From positions 390,994-454,993 of the forward strand of contig NW_005200600.1 of the NCBI RefSeq assembly GCF_000372725.1: a stretch of DNA of 64,000 nucleotides, given 5' to 3'. Of this stretch, positions 20,160-30,306 are shown in pieces (position 1 is the first letter of the stretch; each line of letters begins with the position of its first letter). Source of the stretch: Emiliania huxleyi CCMP1516 (lineage: Eukaryota; Haptophyta; Isochrysidales; Noelaerhabdaceae). Below the pieces are notes generated by a model. The model saw only the letters and a list, made by a program, of their open reading frames with translations. It was not told the origin of the DNA and did not search any database. The position numbers were made by a program, and so were the translations under genes.

Positions 20160-22190
20160 TCCACTGCGGGAAGGGGCCACGAAAGGTGTCCAGACCCCAG
20201 TTCCGGCGGACACAGCGAGCGTCGGGACTCCGTCCCAGCAGACGAAGTCTTCCTCGTGGGCTCCACGGCCCGGATCGCGAGCTCGATCGATACCACGCGC
20301 TCGCCTGGACGTCCGCCACCTCTGCGACGTCGACGCTCTCGCAGCGCGCCGAGCGGGCAGCAATCTACTCCTCTCTGCGCGCTCGCGCCGGCCGAGAGCT
20401 CGCGTACGTCGCCGTGGCACGCCTTGCGACTCCGTGGACCCTGCTCGGCACCACCGACGCTCCGCGCCGCATCGGTTTTCCTCGGCTCCGGGCCGCTGCA
20501 CTGCTCTCGCGCTCGTGAGGCTTTTGTGCAGCGCGCGGCACGACCCGAGATCCGCTTCGCCACGGCGCACGCCGCCCGCGCGACACGGACAGTGTGAGGC
20601 GGCCCCCGGCACGAGCCTTCACAGCGCCATTCTCCGCGCGCACAGGCAACGAGCGTGGACAGAGAGCCGCATGTGCGCCGCGGTGAATGGCTGCGGCCCG
20701 GACCGACCGCCCCGGCTGCCGCCTACCCAGTGCGGCGGCGGCCATCGCATCCCGTCGCACGGCCGCCGCGCGGATCGCCACTCGCGTCGCGCGCCCTCTC
20801 TCAGACACGTACTCACGCACCGCGCTGCGGCGGCAGCCTTGCGGCGGGGACAAGGCTCGCGCCGCTCCGCATCGAGTCGTGCCGCTCCGCCGCGAGCGGC
20901 TCCACGTACGTCGAGGGCGAGCCGGCGAGCGCACCGACGAGGCCAGGTCGTTTGAGTACGGGGCATGACCCTCTGCCGTGCACTGACGGTATGTTTGAGA
21001 CTGCTGACTGTCATGTCGTGAATGAATTAGCGGTGCTAATACAGTAAAAAAAACGTAGACGCACCGCCGAGTACTCTCGTCACGGTCCCCAACAGTCCTC
21101 GCGCCGCTCTCGACACACAAACAAATCTCGCCCTAGGAAATCTCGTCTCGACCACCCACAAAAAGAAAAACAACGTGGGGGTGCGCCAGAGGCAAAGCGG
21201 TCGCAAGCTGTCTCGGTGGCGCGGCGAGAAGTCACACACGGCACGCAACCACAACACAGCCGCAGACACAGCCTAGCCGCCACCCCCGGGCACACAAGCG
21301 AGGCAACGGCAACGGGCAACACAAACACAAACGTACACAAACGTTAGATTTGTTTGGTATTGCTAAAAATCTCTTCTCTCTCTCTCAACGGGCTCGCACA
21401 CGCTGCACTGGTGAGCGGCGAGAGCCTCGCGACACCCTCTTCCGTCGAAACGTGAAGAGCTCACCATCGCGGCGAGACGACGCACTATAGCGGTGCGGCC
21501 CAGCAGCTCCCGGGGCGACGCGTCTGCTCCCCTCTCTCCGCCGAGAGGACCGCCGGGAGCGCATCCAGACGCACAGCGACCGGGCAGCAATCGTCCGCGG
21601 CGCCGAGGGAGAAGACGGAGCAGCGGCAGCTTGCCGGTGTCGACACCTGTGCGAGCGGCGAAGGCGCACTCAATTGTCGACACCTCAGCGTCGCGCGCCG
21701 GCCTGTGGAGGGATCGAGCCGAGCGAGAACTGAGCGTTGTGGCGAGCGGAGCGGTGAGTGAGGCTGGAGAGAGGGCGCGCGTCGCGGTTTCTGGGTTTGG
21801 AGCGGTCAGGGCCAACCAGTTTCACGCACCGTTAGCTCCGAAGCGCATTCGGGTGCCGACGGCAAGGATATATGAAGCCGCCGCCGTCGGAGACGCTCTC
21901 GGCGACTCGTTGAGGCGCCGAGGGAGGCCCCGTAGGCAGTCGCGGCGGCTCGAGCGGCTGCAGAGTGCTCACCGGGAGGGGTGCGGAGGGAGCTGCGCCC
22001 GCGGCGGCGGATGGGCGGCGCACGTGTGGGCGTGCAGCACAGGAGACGCGCGGCGAGAGCGTGAGCAGCAGCGACTGCGGGCAGAGAGCTGGCAGAACAC
22101 GAGCGAGACGCGGGATGTTTGGGGCTGTGTCGTGTCGAGTCGACCTACGTGCCCGCTCGGCGAGCCTCGACGCGGCGCAGGAAGCCGTGT
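20160..22190. other. interior of inverted-repeat structure, no recognised gene
   Basis: GC-rich, with several long frames that I cannot match to any transposase, reverse transcriptase or host family. One plus-strand frame at about 20280-20460 (TLSQRAERAAIYSSLRARAG) looks somewhat protein-like. 21000-21360 is less GC-rich with no coding signal. It may be a non-autonomous foldback interior. Confidence 0.35.
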
Positions 22191-22443
22191 CGGCTGGTGC
22201 TGCACATCGCCATCGCAGCGTGTTGAAAAGGCGCTCTTGGCGCCACCGCGGTGGTGGTCGAGCGCGTCGCGCACACGATAAAACGTGCGTACGTGATGGT
22301 GGTAAGCTCGGTCGAAGGCGGTGGGCCGAAAACGCGAGTAGGTACGGCCGCGCGGGGCCACGGCGGAAAACGGGCGCACGGGCGCACGGGCGCAAGCGGG
22401 CGCGGACTCTTTGGCGCCCGGAGGGGGGGGGGGGGGGGGGGGA
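22191..22443 (-). repeat. right arm of long inverted repeat
   Basis: Reverse complement of 19913-20159, ending in a G run of about 20 bases. Sequence beyond the run is not the mirror of the sequence beyond the left arm. Confidence 0.85.
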
Positions 22444-22925
22444 CCCCCCCCGATTTGGGTTAAACCCTTCCCCACCAGGAGTGGCCCCCCCCGGCGAAAA
22501 ACCCCCCCGGGGTCCCTGGGAAAAACACCAGTTCCTTTCCCTTGGTCCCCTTTCCCCGGGGAAATTTGGCCCCCTTGCCTTTTCAGGGGTTAAATTGGGC
22601 CCCCGGAAAATTTGGCCCGGGGAAAGACCCCTCCTTCAATTTGGTGGGAAAAAAGGGGGCTTTTTTTAGTTTCCCCCCAACAAACTTTTTGCCCCCCATT
22701 TTGGGGCCCCCCCCCGGGTTGAGGGTTTTGGGCCCCATTTCCCGGGCCCCCAATAAATTTTTTTGGCAAGGGGGGGTCCAATTAGGTTCCAGGGGAGTTA
22801 GGGGGGCCCTCCCTCCCCTGGAGGGGGGGGACCTTTTTTTAGGCATGGAGGGTTTTTGGGGTCCCGGGCTTGGGGGCTTTTGACGGCCTTTTTTTTTTTT
22901 TGCCCCCCCCCCCCCCCCCCCCCCC
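22444..22925. other. probable low-quality sequence between homopolymers
   Basis: Bounded by a G run (22422-22442) and a C run (22903-22925). The interior consists almost entirely of stretched homopolymers (CCCCCC, GGGGGG, TTTTTT, AAAA), unlike anything else in the window and typical of a degraded read after polymerase slippage. Translations here should not be believed. It probably hides the 3' end of the pentapeptide-repeat gene. Confidence 0.7.
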
Positions 22926-22929
22926 GCGC

Positions 22930-24657
22930 GCGCACCGCTTGAACACAAATTCCGACTCCTCAAACCGCCCGTAGCTGAAGTCGGCGCCCGACGCGCCGCT
23001 TAAGCTGCTCGGCCCTGGGTGCTCCTGCGGCCCGGCAGGGGAGAGAGGTGTGGGAGCGAAAGCGCACTGTAGACGGTGCGGGCGGGTGGTGCATGGCTGG
23101 TGGCGGCGCGCGCCCAAAGAAATTCGACGAGCGAGAGCAATGCCTACGCCAAGCATCGAGCCGTAAGACTCGAGCCCCCACCGCCCATCTCTCTCTTCGC
23201 GGAGCCGTCGCATTCTCGCGTTGCCCCATACACCACCACCCCGACCCCGTCTACTCCCGGCCCCAAGTCCTTCAGACCTGGCTGAAGCTGGCGCCCTCGA
23301 GAGAGCTGTCGACGAAGCTGACAGTGCTGAGGGCGGCGCCGCTGAGCCGCGCGTGGTCGAATCTGCAGCGGATCGCCTCGACGTGGCCCAGCGCGGCGGT
23401 GGCTTCGCCACGGTCGATTCGCGGCGGCGTGCGAGGAAGGGAGGTCGCCTCGGTGGCGGTGAGGTCGAGGTCGAGCGGCGCGGTGTCGAAGGTTGCGCCG
23501 CGCAGGGAGGTGTCCGAGATGGAGACGCGCAGCATCCGCGCGCCTGGGGGGGGGGGGGGGGGGGCAGACCACGGACGCGGGCGTTGGCCTGGGAACGGGC
23601 CGGCTCTCTGCGTGGGACGGAGAGACGCGCGGCGGGCTGCACCGCTTAGCTCGACGCCCTCGAAGTTGCAGCTGGCCAGGCCGACGTCGGTCATCATGGT
23701 GCCGGCGAGCAGCGTCGTCGGCGAGGCGACGGCGCCAATCAGTTCCGTGTGGTCGAGTCGCGACGCGACGAGGCGCGTGCCGCGCAGCGACGGGCGCGTG
23801 AGCACGCACTTGCTCAGAAGGGCGCGGTGCAGGTTGGCAAAGTCGAGCACCACGTCCTGCGAGTCTTCGAAGCCCTCGAGGGTGGCGTCCGCGAGGCTCG
23901 CGCCAGTCAGGTTGGCGCGCGAGAGGTGGCCGATCACGGCGACCGTCGGGTTGACGCTCGCGCGCAGCTCCGCGCGGCTAAGGTCGACGAAAGTGAGGTC
24001 TGCCCGCTCAAAGGTGAAGTCCGTCGCGCGGACGCCCGCCATGTTTGCGCCGGTGAAGGAGGCTCCCTCGGCGTGCGTGTTGTGCAGCGTGGCCCCCTCA
24101 AGCTGGGCGCAATCGAGCATCGTGCCGGTGAGGTCGACGCCTGAGGTGGTGGGCGGTGGGCGGCGATGGGAGGCGGTCTGAGGCGGTGGGCGGTGGGCGG
24201 CGGTGGGAGGCGGTGGGAGGCGGCGGGTGGCGGGTGTGATCCGCCGAGAGGCTGCAGGGTGGGGGCGGGAGACGCTGAGTGCTCGGCTGGCGGCGAGTTG
24301 TGCGCGCGTGCGGCTCAACAGTGTGGCTCGAGCGCGCCGTCGAGGGTGGCGTGGCTGAGGTTGGCGCCGCGCAAATCAAGGTGCGCGAGCGAGGGACAGC
24401 CCGCAGCCAACACCTTGCTGCCCGGCCGCAGCGCCTGCATGCACGCCGCCTTGCCAATGGCGATGCCAAGCGCCTGCCGCCTCGCCGCCGCCGCGTGGAT
24501 CGCGTCTGCGTCGAGCAGCCGAATGCCGGAGCAGTGATGAGTGCTCAGGCCGGAGCCGATGGACATCCCTCGCGGCTGCTCAGGAGGCGAGGGTGGCGGC
24601 GACGGCGGCGGCGGCGGCGAGGGTGGCGGCGACGGCGGCGGCGGCGGCGAGGGAGAG

Positions 24658-24698
<41 letters not shown>

Positions 24699-24910
24699 CG
24701 GATGCGGCGGCATCGCGGGCGGCTGCAGGGGCAGCGGCGAGGGCGGCGGCCGCTGGGGCGACGGCGAGGTCGGAGGGGGCGGAAACGGCGGTGGGGCGAC
24801 CGACGGCGGCGGCTCTGGCGGCGGCAATAGCAGCCACCCCGCAGGCAGCCATGAGGTCAAAAAAGTGATAGGCGGCGGTGGCGGCGGGGGCGGCGGCGGC
24901 AGCGGCGGTG

Positions 24911-24950
<40 letters not shown>

Positions 24951-25384
24951 CGGCGGCGGCGGTGGCGGCGCTGACGGCCGCCGCCTCGTGCTGCCCTGCC
25001 TGCCAGACACCTGCTTGGTGTAGCACGATGCGTACTGCGAGCCAGGGAGCGGCACGGCGTGCTGCGCCACCGGGCCCATGTGCAGGGTGCAGCGCGTGGG
25101 TGCTGCGGATCTCGGGCCCTGATTGCGGGAGCTGTAGGCGACAAACTCGTACGCCTGCGCGACGCGGGCGGCAGTAGAGGCTGGGCGGAGCGCTGCAGTA
25201 CTGCCTCTAGCGCGATCTCCGGCTCGGGGTTGGAACGCGCCTGACACGCGTCGTCGATTAGACAGAGCTGCCGGCACTGCAGCTCGTCGATCCCCCAGAT
25301 CTTGTTGGCGCGGGCTCTGTTGTTGGAGCCCTTTTTGCGGACACAGCCGCCCTGCCGGCCGCCAGATAGGCTCCAGGTCAGCAT
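22930..25384 (-). CDS. PAN-like / Pro-rich / pentapeptide-repeat protein, 3' end lost
   Basis: ATG 25384 opens MLTWSLSGGRQGGC, then KIWGIDELQCRQLCLIDDAC. A GC-AG intron (CAG|GCGCGT to GCGCAG near 25145) joins it to AYEFVAYSSR, RCTLHMGPVAQ and YASCYTKQ, a Cys pattern like a PAN/apple domain. A long PPPPSPPPP linker follows (about 24570-25000). Then come pentapeptide repeats: LDLRGANLSHATLDGALEPHC (24315-24400) and, after an intron, LTGTMLDCAQLEGATLHNTH, GASFTGANMAGVRATDF and LSRANLTGASLADATLEGF (23275-24150), interrupted near 23560 by a G tract. A further exon at about 22950-23010 reads GADFSYGRFEESEFVFKRC before entering the bad sequence at 22925. The frame at 23275 ends after a CAG|GTCTGA donor rather than a true stop. 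The role is unknown; a cell-surface protein is likely. Confidence 0.6.
24570..25000. repeat. GGC/GCC-triplet tract encoding Pro-rich linker
   Basis: Nearly uninterrupted GGCGGCGGC/GAGGGTGGC triplets on the plus strand. On the minus strand, in the frame of the flanking protein exons, they encode [10 protein letters not shown] of the hydroxyproline-rich glycoprotein type. The other frames give poly-Ala or poly-Arg shadows. Confidence 0.8.
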
Positions 25385-25464
25385 AGCAAAGCGCACTAGA
25401 GCAGCTCACAGAGGCGCCGAAAGAAAAAAATTAGGCTGGTGTAGGCTTGCGCAGCGAGCGAAGT

Positions 25465-25604
25465 GCGCTAGGCTCAGACGGCGAGTTCGGCGCTGCGCTA
25501 GGCTCAGTACGGCGAGTTCGCGCTGTGCGGCCTGCACCGCTCTAGCAAGAGACTCTAGGCACTAAGGGCGTCTACGCCCTTATAGGCACTAGGGGCTCTC
25601 TTGC
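25465..25604. repeat. short tandem duplication plus hairpin
   Basis: GCGCTAGGCTCAG followed by CGGCGAGTTCG occurs twice at about 25467-25522. At 25545-25604 an imperfect hairpin has GCAAGAG/CTCTTGC at the base and an AAGGGCGT/ACGCCCTT inner stem. It lies upstream of the PAN/pentapeptide gene start; no gene is seen at 25385-25936. Confidence 0.65.
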
Positions 25605-25936
25605 GAAGATTTTATATCTCTCGGCTGCGTTGGCTCGCCAAAGTCTTGTTGTTCTCGATGGCGCTGACTGGGAGTGTGTGTTTTCGTAGAGAAGGAAACA
25701 CGCAAATCGTCCGGGTTCTGTCGAGCGTGCGGGCCGCCGGGCGGTTAGGGCGGAGGCCCCAGGCTTGCGAGAGAGCAGAGAGGGCGAGAGCTAGTGCGAG
25801 AGTTAAAGGTCCGACAGGTTCGGCACCGGGCGCCGCCTCTACAAAATGCGCCTGTGGGCGGACCCTTACATATCACAGATCACTGTACGCGTCCCCTCCA
25901 CCACAGGCGAGGCTCGGGGCCTGGGAAACCTCACAA

Positions 25937-28900
25937 TCACGGGCCAAATTCCGCGCCTCCGCTGCGCGTGGCCGTCGGCCGGACAGCGCGCGCGGCGTCC
26001 TGCGCCACTTGCGCTGCGGCGGGGGCGGCCACGGCCGCGGCGTCTTCGCCCTGCATCTCGCGCAGCAGCGCGGGCAGCACGGCTCGCAGCCCCTCCTCCA
26101 GGCGGCAGTAGGTGCCGATCAGCTCCTCGTACGCCTGCGTATAGTCGACGCGCTGGCGCGCGGCGCTCTGGTAGGCGCGCTCGCGGTAGTGGGCCGAGAC
26201 GACGGTGGCGAGGTAGCCGCACAGCCGCTCGTCCACCTTCGGAGCGCCCTGCCGCGTCTGACGCCACCGCGCCTGGAAGTCGGGGTGCAGCGAGTCGACG
26301 AGGATGACGGAGCCGACCAGCCGGCTCCGCTCCGTCTCCGCCGACCGCTCGCCGGCCTCCTGCTGACCGGGCAAGCCCCGCACCAGCCGCACCGTGAACG
26401 GCTCCGACGCCTGTTTCCAGCGGAAGGTGTGTGGAATCCGGCTCCACACCGGCGCGCACACACGCCATGAAGAAAGCTGGCGCCGGCGGCGACTTCTTCT
26501 GCCGCCGCGCCCGCCGCCGCTCCTCCTCGGCCGCCGCGCTCGCCGCGCCGTCCGTCTTGATGTCGTCGATTGCGCGCGCCACCGTCTCGCCCGCGCCAGC
26601 AAGCGCCTTGCCGATCAAAGAGCCGAGGCCCGACGCAACCTGCTCCGGCAGCGGCTTCGCTTCCGCCGCAGCCTCAACTGTGGCAGCTGCGCCGCCCCGC
26701 CCCTGCTCGGACACCCTCTCCGCGGCGACCCCCTCCGCCGCCGCCCGCTGGCGCCGCTGCTCAAGCCTCTCCCGCCGGAGCCGCTCCGCCGCCTCGCGTC
26801 GCTCCGCGTCGGCCACGTCGGCGAGCACCTACCTACGCGCGTCTGCTCACAGCCGGCGGTGTGAGAGGCGTTGCGCCGTCCCGCGTCTTGCGAGCACCGC
26901 CGTGAGGGTGTCCTCGAGCTTGGAGAGAGACTTCTCCGTCGCCGCGCTGAGCGTGCTCTCGATCGCGTCCATCAGCGGCGCCTGCCCGTGTCAGCGGTCG
27001 GGCGGTGGAGGCGGCGACGGTGGCGGTGGCGGTGGCAAGGGCGGAGGCGGGCGGCGGCGGCGCCTCGCACGCCTCGACGAGCGCCTGCGAGATCGTCCGA
27101 GATTACCCGAGGTTTGCCTTTGCGGACCTGACCTCGGCTATTCTCAGCTAGTCTCTACCTACTCTCTGCAGTCTCGGCTCATCTCGCCTCGTACGCAGCC
27201 TGCCGGCCGCGCGTCTTTTTGAACTCGTCGCGCGTGATGACCTGACAGGATTGGTTCGGTCGAAGCTCAGGCAGCTCCAACCCGTCGTCCTGAGCTCGTC
27301 GCGGCGCGAGGTTACCGGCTGCAGCGGACCGGACCGATTGCCCGTGATGTCGATGTACCCTACCACCTGCACGCGAGCGTCAGTCGTGCAATCCTCCGGC
27401 TGTCTTGCCACGTGCGCGCCTGCTGGCCTCGCGGCGCGGAATGTGCTGCAGCCCCTCGCCTCAGTGTGTGCTGCGCGTGTCTTCCCCTCGCCCGACGTCT
27501 ACTCCCACACCTGCGGGTGGCTCCACAACGTCCAGCGGTTGGCACTCTGCCGCGCAAACGACGGCGTCGCCCCGCAAGCGGCGATCCGGCGGCCAGACAC
27601 GAAGAAGCGCGCCGGCCGCCCCTCGGCCCCGCCGACGGAAACGCAAACGTCGGCGCCGCCTTCGCTCACGGCGGGCTCGGGCCGCAGCCCCGCGGGCCGT
27701 GTCCGTGGTGCGCCGGCGGGCAGGACGCAGAGGTTGATGTGCGCGACTTGCCTGCCCCATGAAGACGGCCAGAGTCGGGTCGTGATCGAGTGCATACAAG
27801 GGCTACGAGCGGACGGCGGAAGGCAGCGGAAGGCGGCGGACGGCAACGGAAGGCAGCGGAATACACAGCTCCGCATGCTAGGGCGGCTGCCCCGCGCCGA
27901 GCGGCAGCTGCTTCTTGACGCTCGCGCCCGGGCTGAGGGAGGCGTAGTCGATCGGGCTGCAGCGCAGGCCATGCCCGGGCGCGTCCTCGTCCCACACCTG
28001 CGGGCAAGGGCTGGAGACGGTTCGGACATGGCTGCAGGCGCTCTGGCCGTCGCCCCAGGAAGGGGGGGCGAGAGCGAGAGATTGAGGGAGAGAGAGGGAG
28101 GGAGAGGGGGGGGGGGGCGGAGGGAGGGAGGGAGGGAGGGAGGGAGGGAGGGAGGGAGGGAGGGAGGGAGGGAGGGAGGGAGGGAGGGAGGGAGGGAGAG
28201 GAGGAAGGGGAGGGGGGGAGGGAGGGGCAGTCAAACGCACAGTCACGCGCAGGTTGGCGCGGTCGAGCAGCCGCTCAAAGTGCGACTCCACCTACAATCG
28301 GGCGAAGCTTGGGCTCGACGTGCGGGTGAGAGTGGCGAAAGCGAGCTGAGCGGCGACTCCGCCTAGTTCGTTCTTTGCTTCGTCTGATTGTGCACTTCGG
28401 CCGCGCCGAAACCGCTCAAAGTGGAGAGACTCCTCGCGGGCGACGGCGGCGGCGGTGAAGGACTCGTCGACCCACTGCGCGTCGAAGCCCTGCAGCAGCA
28501 CCTGAGGAACTGTTCGCTCGTGTCAGGTCACTCTCCCACCAGCCGCCCGCGTGAGCCCAAAGCCCCGCAGCGAGGCCGCGAACCTCTGTCCCGCTGCCGC
28601 CGCAGAGAGCGGCCGCCTCAGGCGCGGTCGGCGCCAGAGGCTCGAGAAGGAAGCCGTCGCTCTGAGACCGCTCCACCCGGATTTGATGCGCGCGGTCGGC
28701 CGCCGCGGAGCGCACCGTGAGCGACGAGCAGGCGGCACGGAAGGACTGCATGCCAAACCCAAACTGGCCATTCACGAAGGACGCGCCACGCTTGCGGGAC
28801 TCCCCAACGCGCATCACCACCCGCGCCAGCGTCTCTGGCGGCATGCCGCGGCTGTTGTCCACGATCCGCAGCCGCCGACCGCGCCGCGAAACAAAGACGT

Positions 28901-29289
28901 CCACTCGGACCTCCCGCCTGCGTGAGGGAGAGCCCTGTGAGGGATGAGCGAGTGGGTCCCAGTGTCTGCAGTGCCCTGCCGTCTCGCCTGTACGCGCCTT
29001 TGGCCGGCTCATACAGCGACTCTGCGTCGTCGAGCGAGTTGTCGACAAACTCCATAAGGATTCTGCTTGTCGAACCGTATCGGTCGGCCATGTGATTGAG
29101 CAGCAGTGCTGGAGAGGGCACCCGAAGGGAGAGAGACTCGGGCGGCGGGTCGTCGCCACTGGCTGTGGCGCTCGCGTACACGGGCTCCAGCCGCGTACGG
29201 ACTCCAGCCGCGAGGGGGCGTGCGAATGAGCGCATTCTCGCTCCACGGAGGGCTTGCGGGAAGGTCAGGAGGAGCCACGCCGTGTGCAT
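25937..29289 (-). CDS. MORC-like GHKL (HATPase) ATPase
   Basis: ATG 29289; exon 1 carries the N box (MADRYGSTSRILMEFVDNSL, D-D-A-E-S-L). Exon 2 after about 28922 carries LRIVDNSRGMPPETLARVVM and GASFVNGQFGFGMQSF, the ATP-lid glycine motifs. Later exons read VLLQGFDAQWVDESFTAAAV (near 28500), VESHFERLLDRANLRVTV (28290), VWDEDAPGHGLRCSPIDYAS (28001), VAHINLCVLPAG to ANRWTLWSHPQ (27755-27515), VVGYIDITGNRSG (27366) and QVITRDEFKKTRGRQAAYEA (27250). A helical C-terminus has MDAIESTLSAATEKSL, ending with VGSVILVDSLHPDFQARWRQ and CGYLATVVSAHYRERAYQ. The HPDF...CGYLA..SAHY block is what I know from bacterial GHKL ATPase proteins related to MORC. It is likely a dimerising ATPase acting on nucleic acids or chromatin. 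Exon edges are approximate; stop near 25937. Confidence 0.7.
28098..28225. repeat. (GGGA)n microsatellite in intron
   Basis: About 25 units of GGGA with flanking G-rich sequence lie in an intron of the GHKL ATPase gene. On the sense (minus) strand this is a CCCT pyrimidine tract. Confidence 0.9.
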
Positions 29290-29417
29290 CTTGATGGCAA
29301 AAATCGCGCCGGATTTCGTCCAAAAAAATTGAAAAATATAAATTCGCGAGCCGAACAGAGATAGGAAGCAGACTCCCAAAGGGTGGGCGACGGCTGGCAA
29401 CACACCTTCCTTCCCGT

Positions 29418-29545
29418 GAAATCCCAGTGATGGCGGCGGCCGTCCTCCCATCCATCCTTTTGCTTGTATGTTTGGCTTCTTTCTTTCTTTTTCCCTCCCT
29501 GGGGTTGTCTGCTTTCTCTCTTTCTTTAGATGCAGGCAAGAAAGA
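29418..29545 (+). repeat. dispersed repeat family D, divergent copy
   Basis: GAAATCCCAGTGATGGCGGC, then CTCCCATCCATCC and two TTTC runs, followed by an AAAGAAAGAAAG run that could pair with them. It lies between the divergent GHKL and RING-CH genes, in the likely promoter region of both. Confidence 0.55.
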
Positions 29546-29650
29546 AAGAAAGAATGCGACAACCCCAGAAGGATCGTTTCTTTCGCCGGTTGCCCCGAAA
29601 CTCGCGATGAGAGAGTACCGCGCGCGGCCCCCTTGTAACAAACACCCGCG

Positions 29651-29995
29651 ATGGGCTGGCACAACTCCGTCCACGGCTGCGATAACTTTGCGATGCTGAA
29701 GCTGGTGTCGTACCGGGAGCAGCAACAGCGCCGCAGCCCTTCCCCGCCCTCGTTCCCCCGGCCCGTCTGCTACGTCTGCCTTCAGCCCGACGGACCCATG
29801 ATTGTGAATGTGTGCGACTGCCGGTGGAGCAGGGTCCACCCCGCCTGCCTTGATCAGCTCGTCAAAAGCCAGGCGGGTAGCGATGTGTGCCGCGTGTGTA
29901 GGTCCCAGTTCGCAGTCACCATTCCGCCACCCTCACCGAAGGCAGCGGCACTCTGCCCCAGCGCGCCGCCAATCGGCTTCTTCTCGTCGTGGTGA
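29651..29995 (+). CDS. small RING-CH (RINGv) zinc-finger protein
   Basis: Single-exon, 114 residues. Residues about 36-82 form a RING-variant finger: PVCYVCLQPDGPM, then VCDCRWSRVHPACLDQLV and CRVCRSQF, giving the C4HC3 spacing with His in the fourth/fifth ligand region. This is the fold of MARCH-type E3 ubiquitin ligases, but no transmembrane segments follow, so it is a soluble minimal version. It starts at ATG 29651, about 360 bp from the divergent GHKL ATPase. The C-terminus is Pro/Ala-rich. Substrate is unknown. 29996-30306 contains no further gene. Confidence 0.8.
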   Translation: MGWHNSVHGCDNFAMLKLVSYREQQQRRSPSPPSFPRPVCYVCLQPDGPMIVNVCDCRWSRVHPACLDQLVKSQAGSDVCRVCRSQFAVTIPPPSPKAAALCPSAPPIGFFSSW

Positions 29996-30306
29996 TGATC
30001 TTGGTTGCTGTGCGCCGTGTCGGATTCGACCGCTGCCTGGTGGGCTTCTGTGTGGTGACTGGTGTCAGCAGGTGTCCCGCGTGTCCGTGAGCTCTCTGTT
30101 TCTCTGGTAGGACGGGCTCTGTCTGTGAGGACTGTGTGCGGCGCCGCTCCAAAATTCTCCAGATATGCGGCGGCGGGAGGACGGCACATTTTACGGATAT
30201 ATTGAAAAGAATCTCAACAACACTCCCTCGGTGCCACAAACGGTCGGAGAGCAGGTGCGCGACGCCGCCAGTCGGCTCTTGTGTCGCCTCATGCGGTGCG
30301 CCCGAC

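Noticed and set aside
22444-22925. Gly/Pro-rich frames between the homopolymers
   Set aside because: The underlying bases look like degraded sequence, so no protein can be trusted there.
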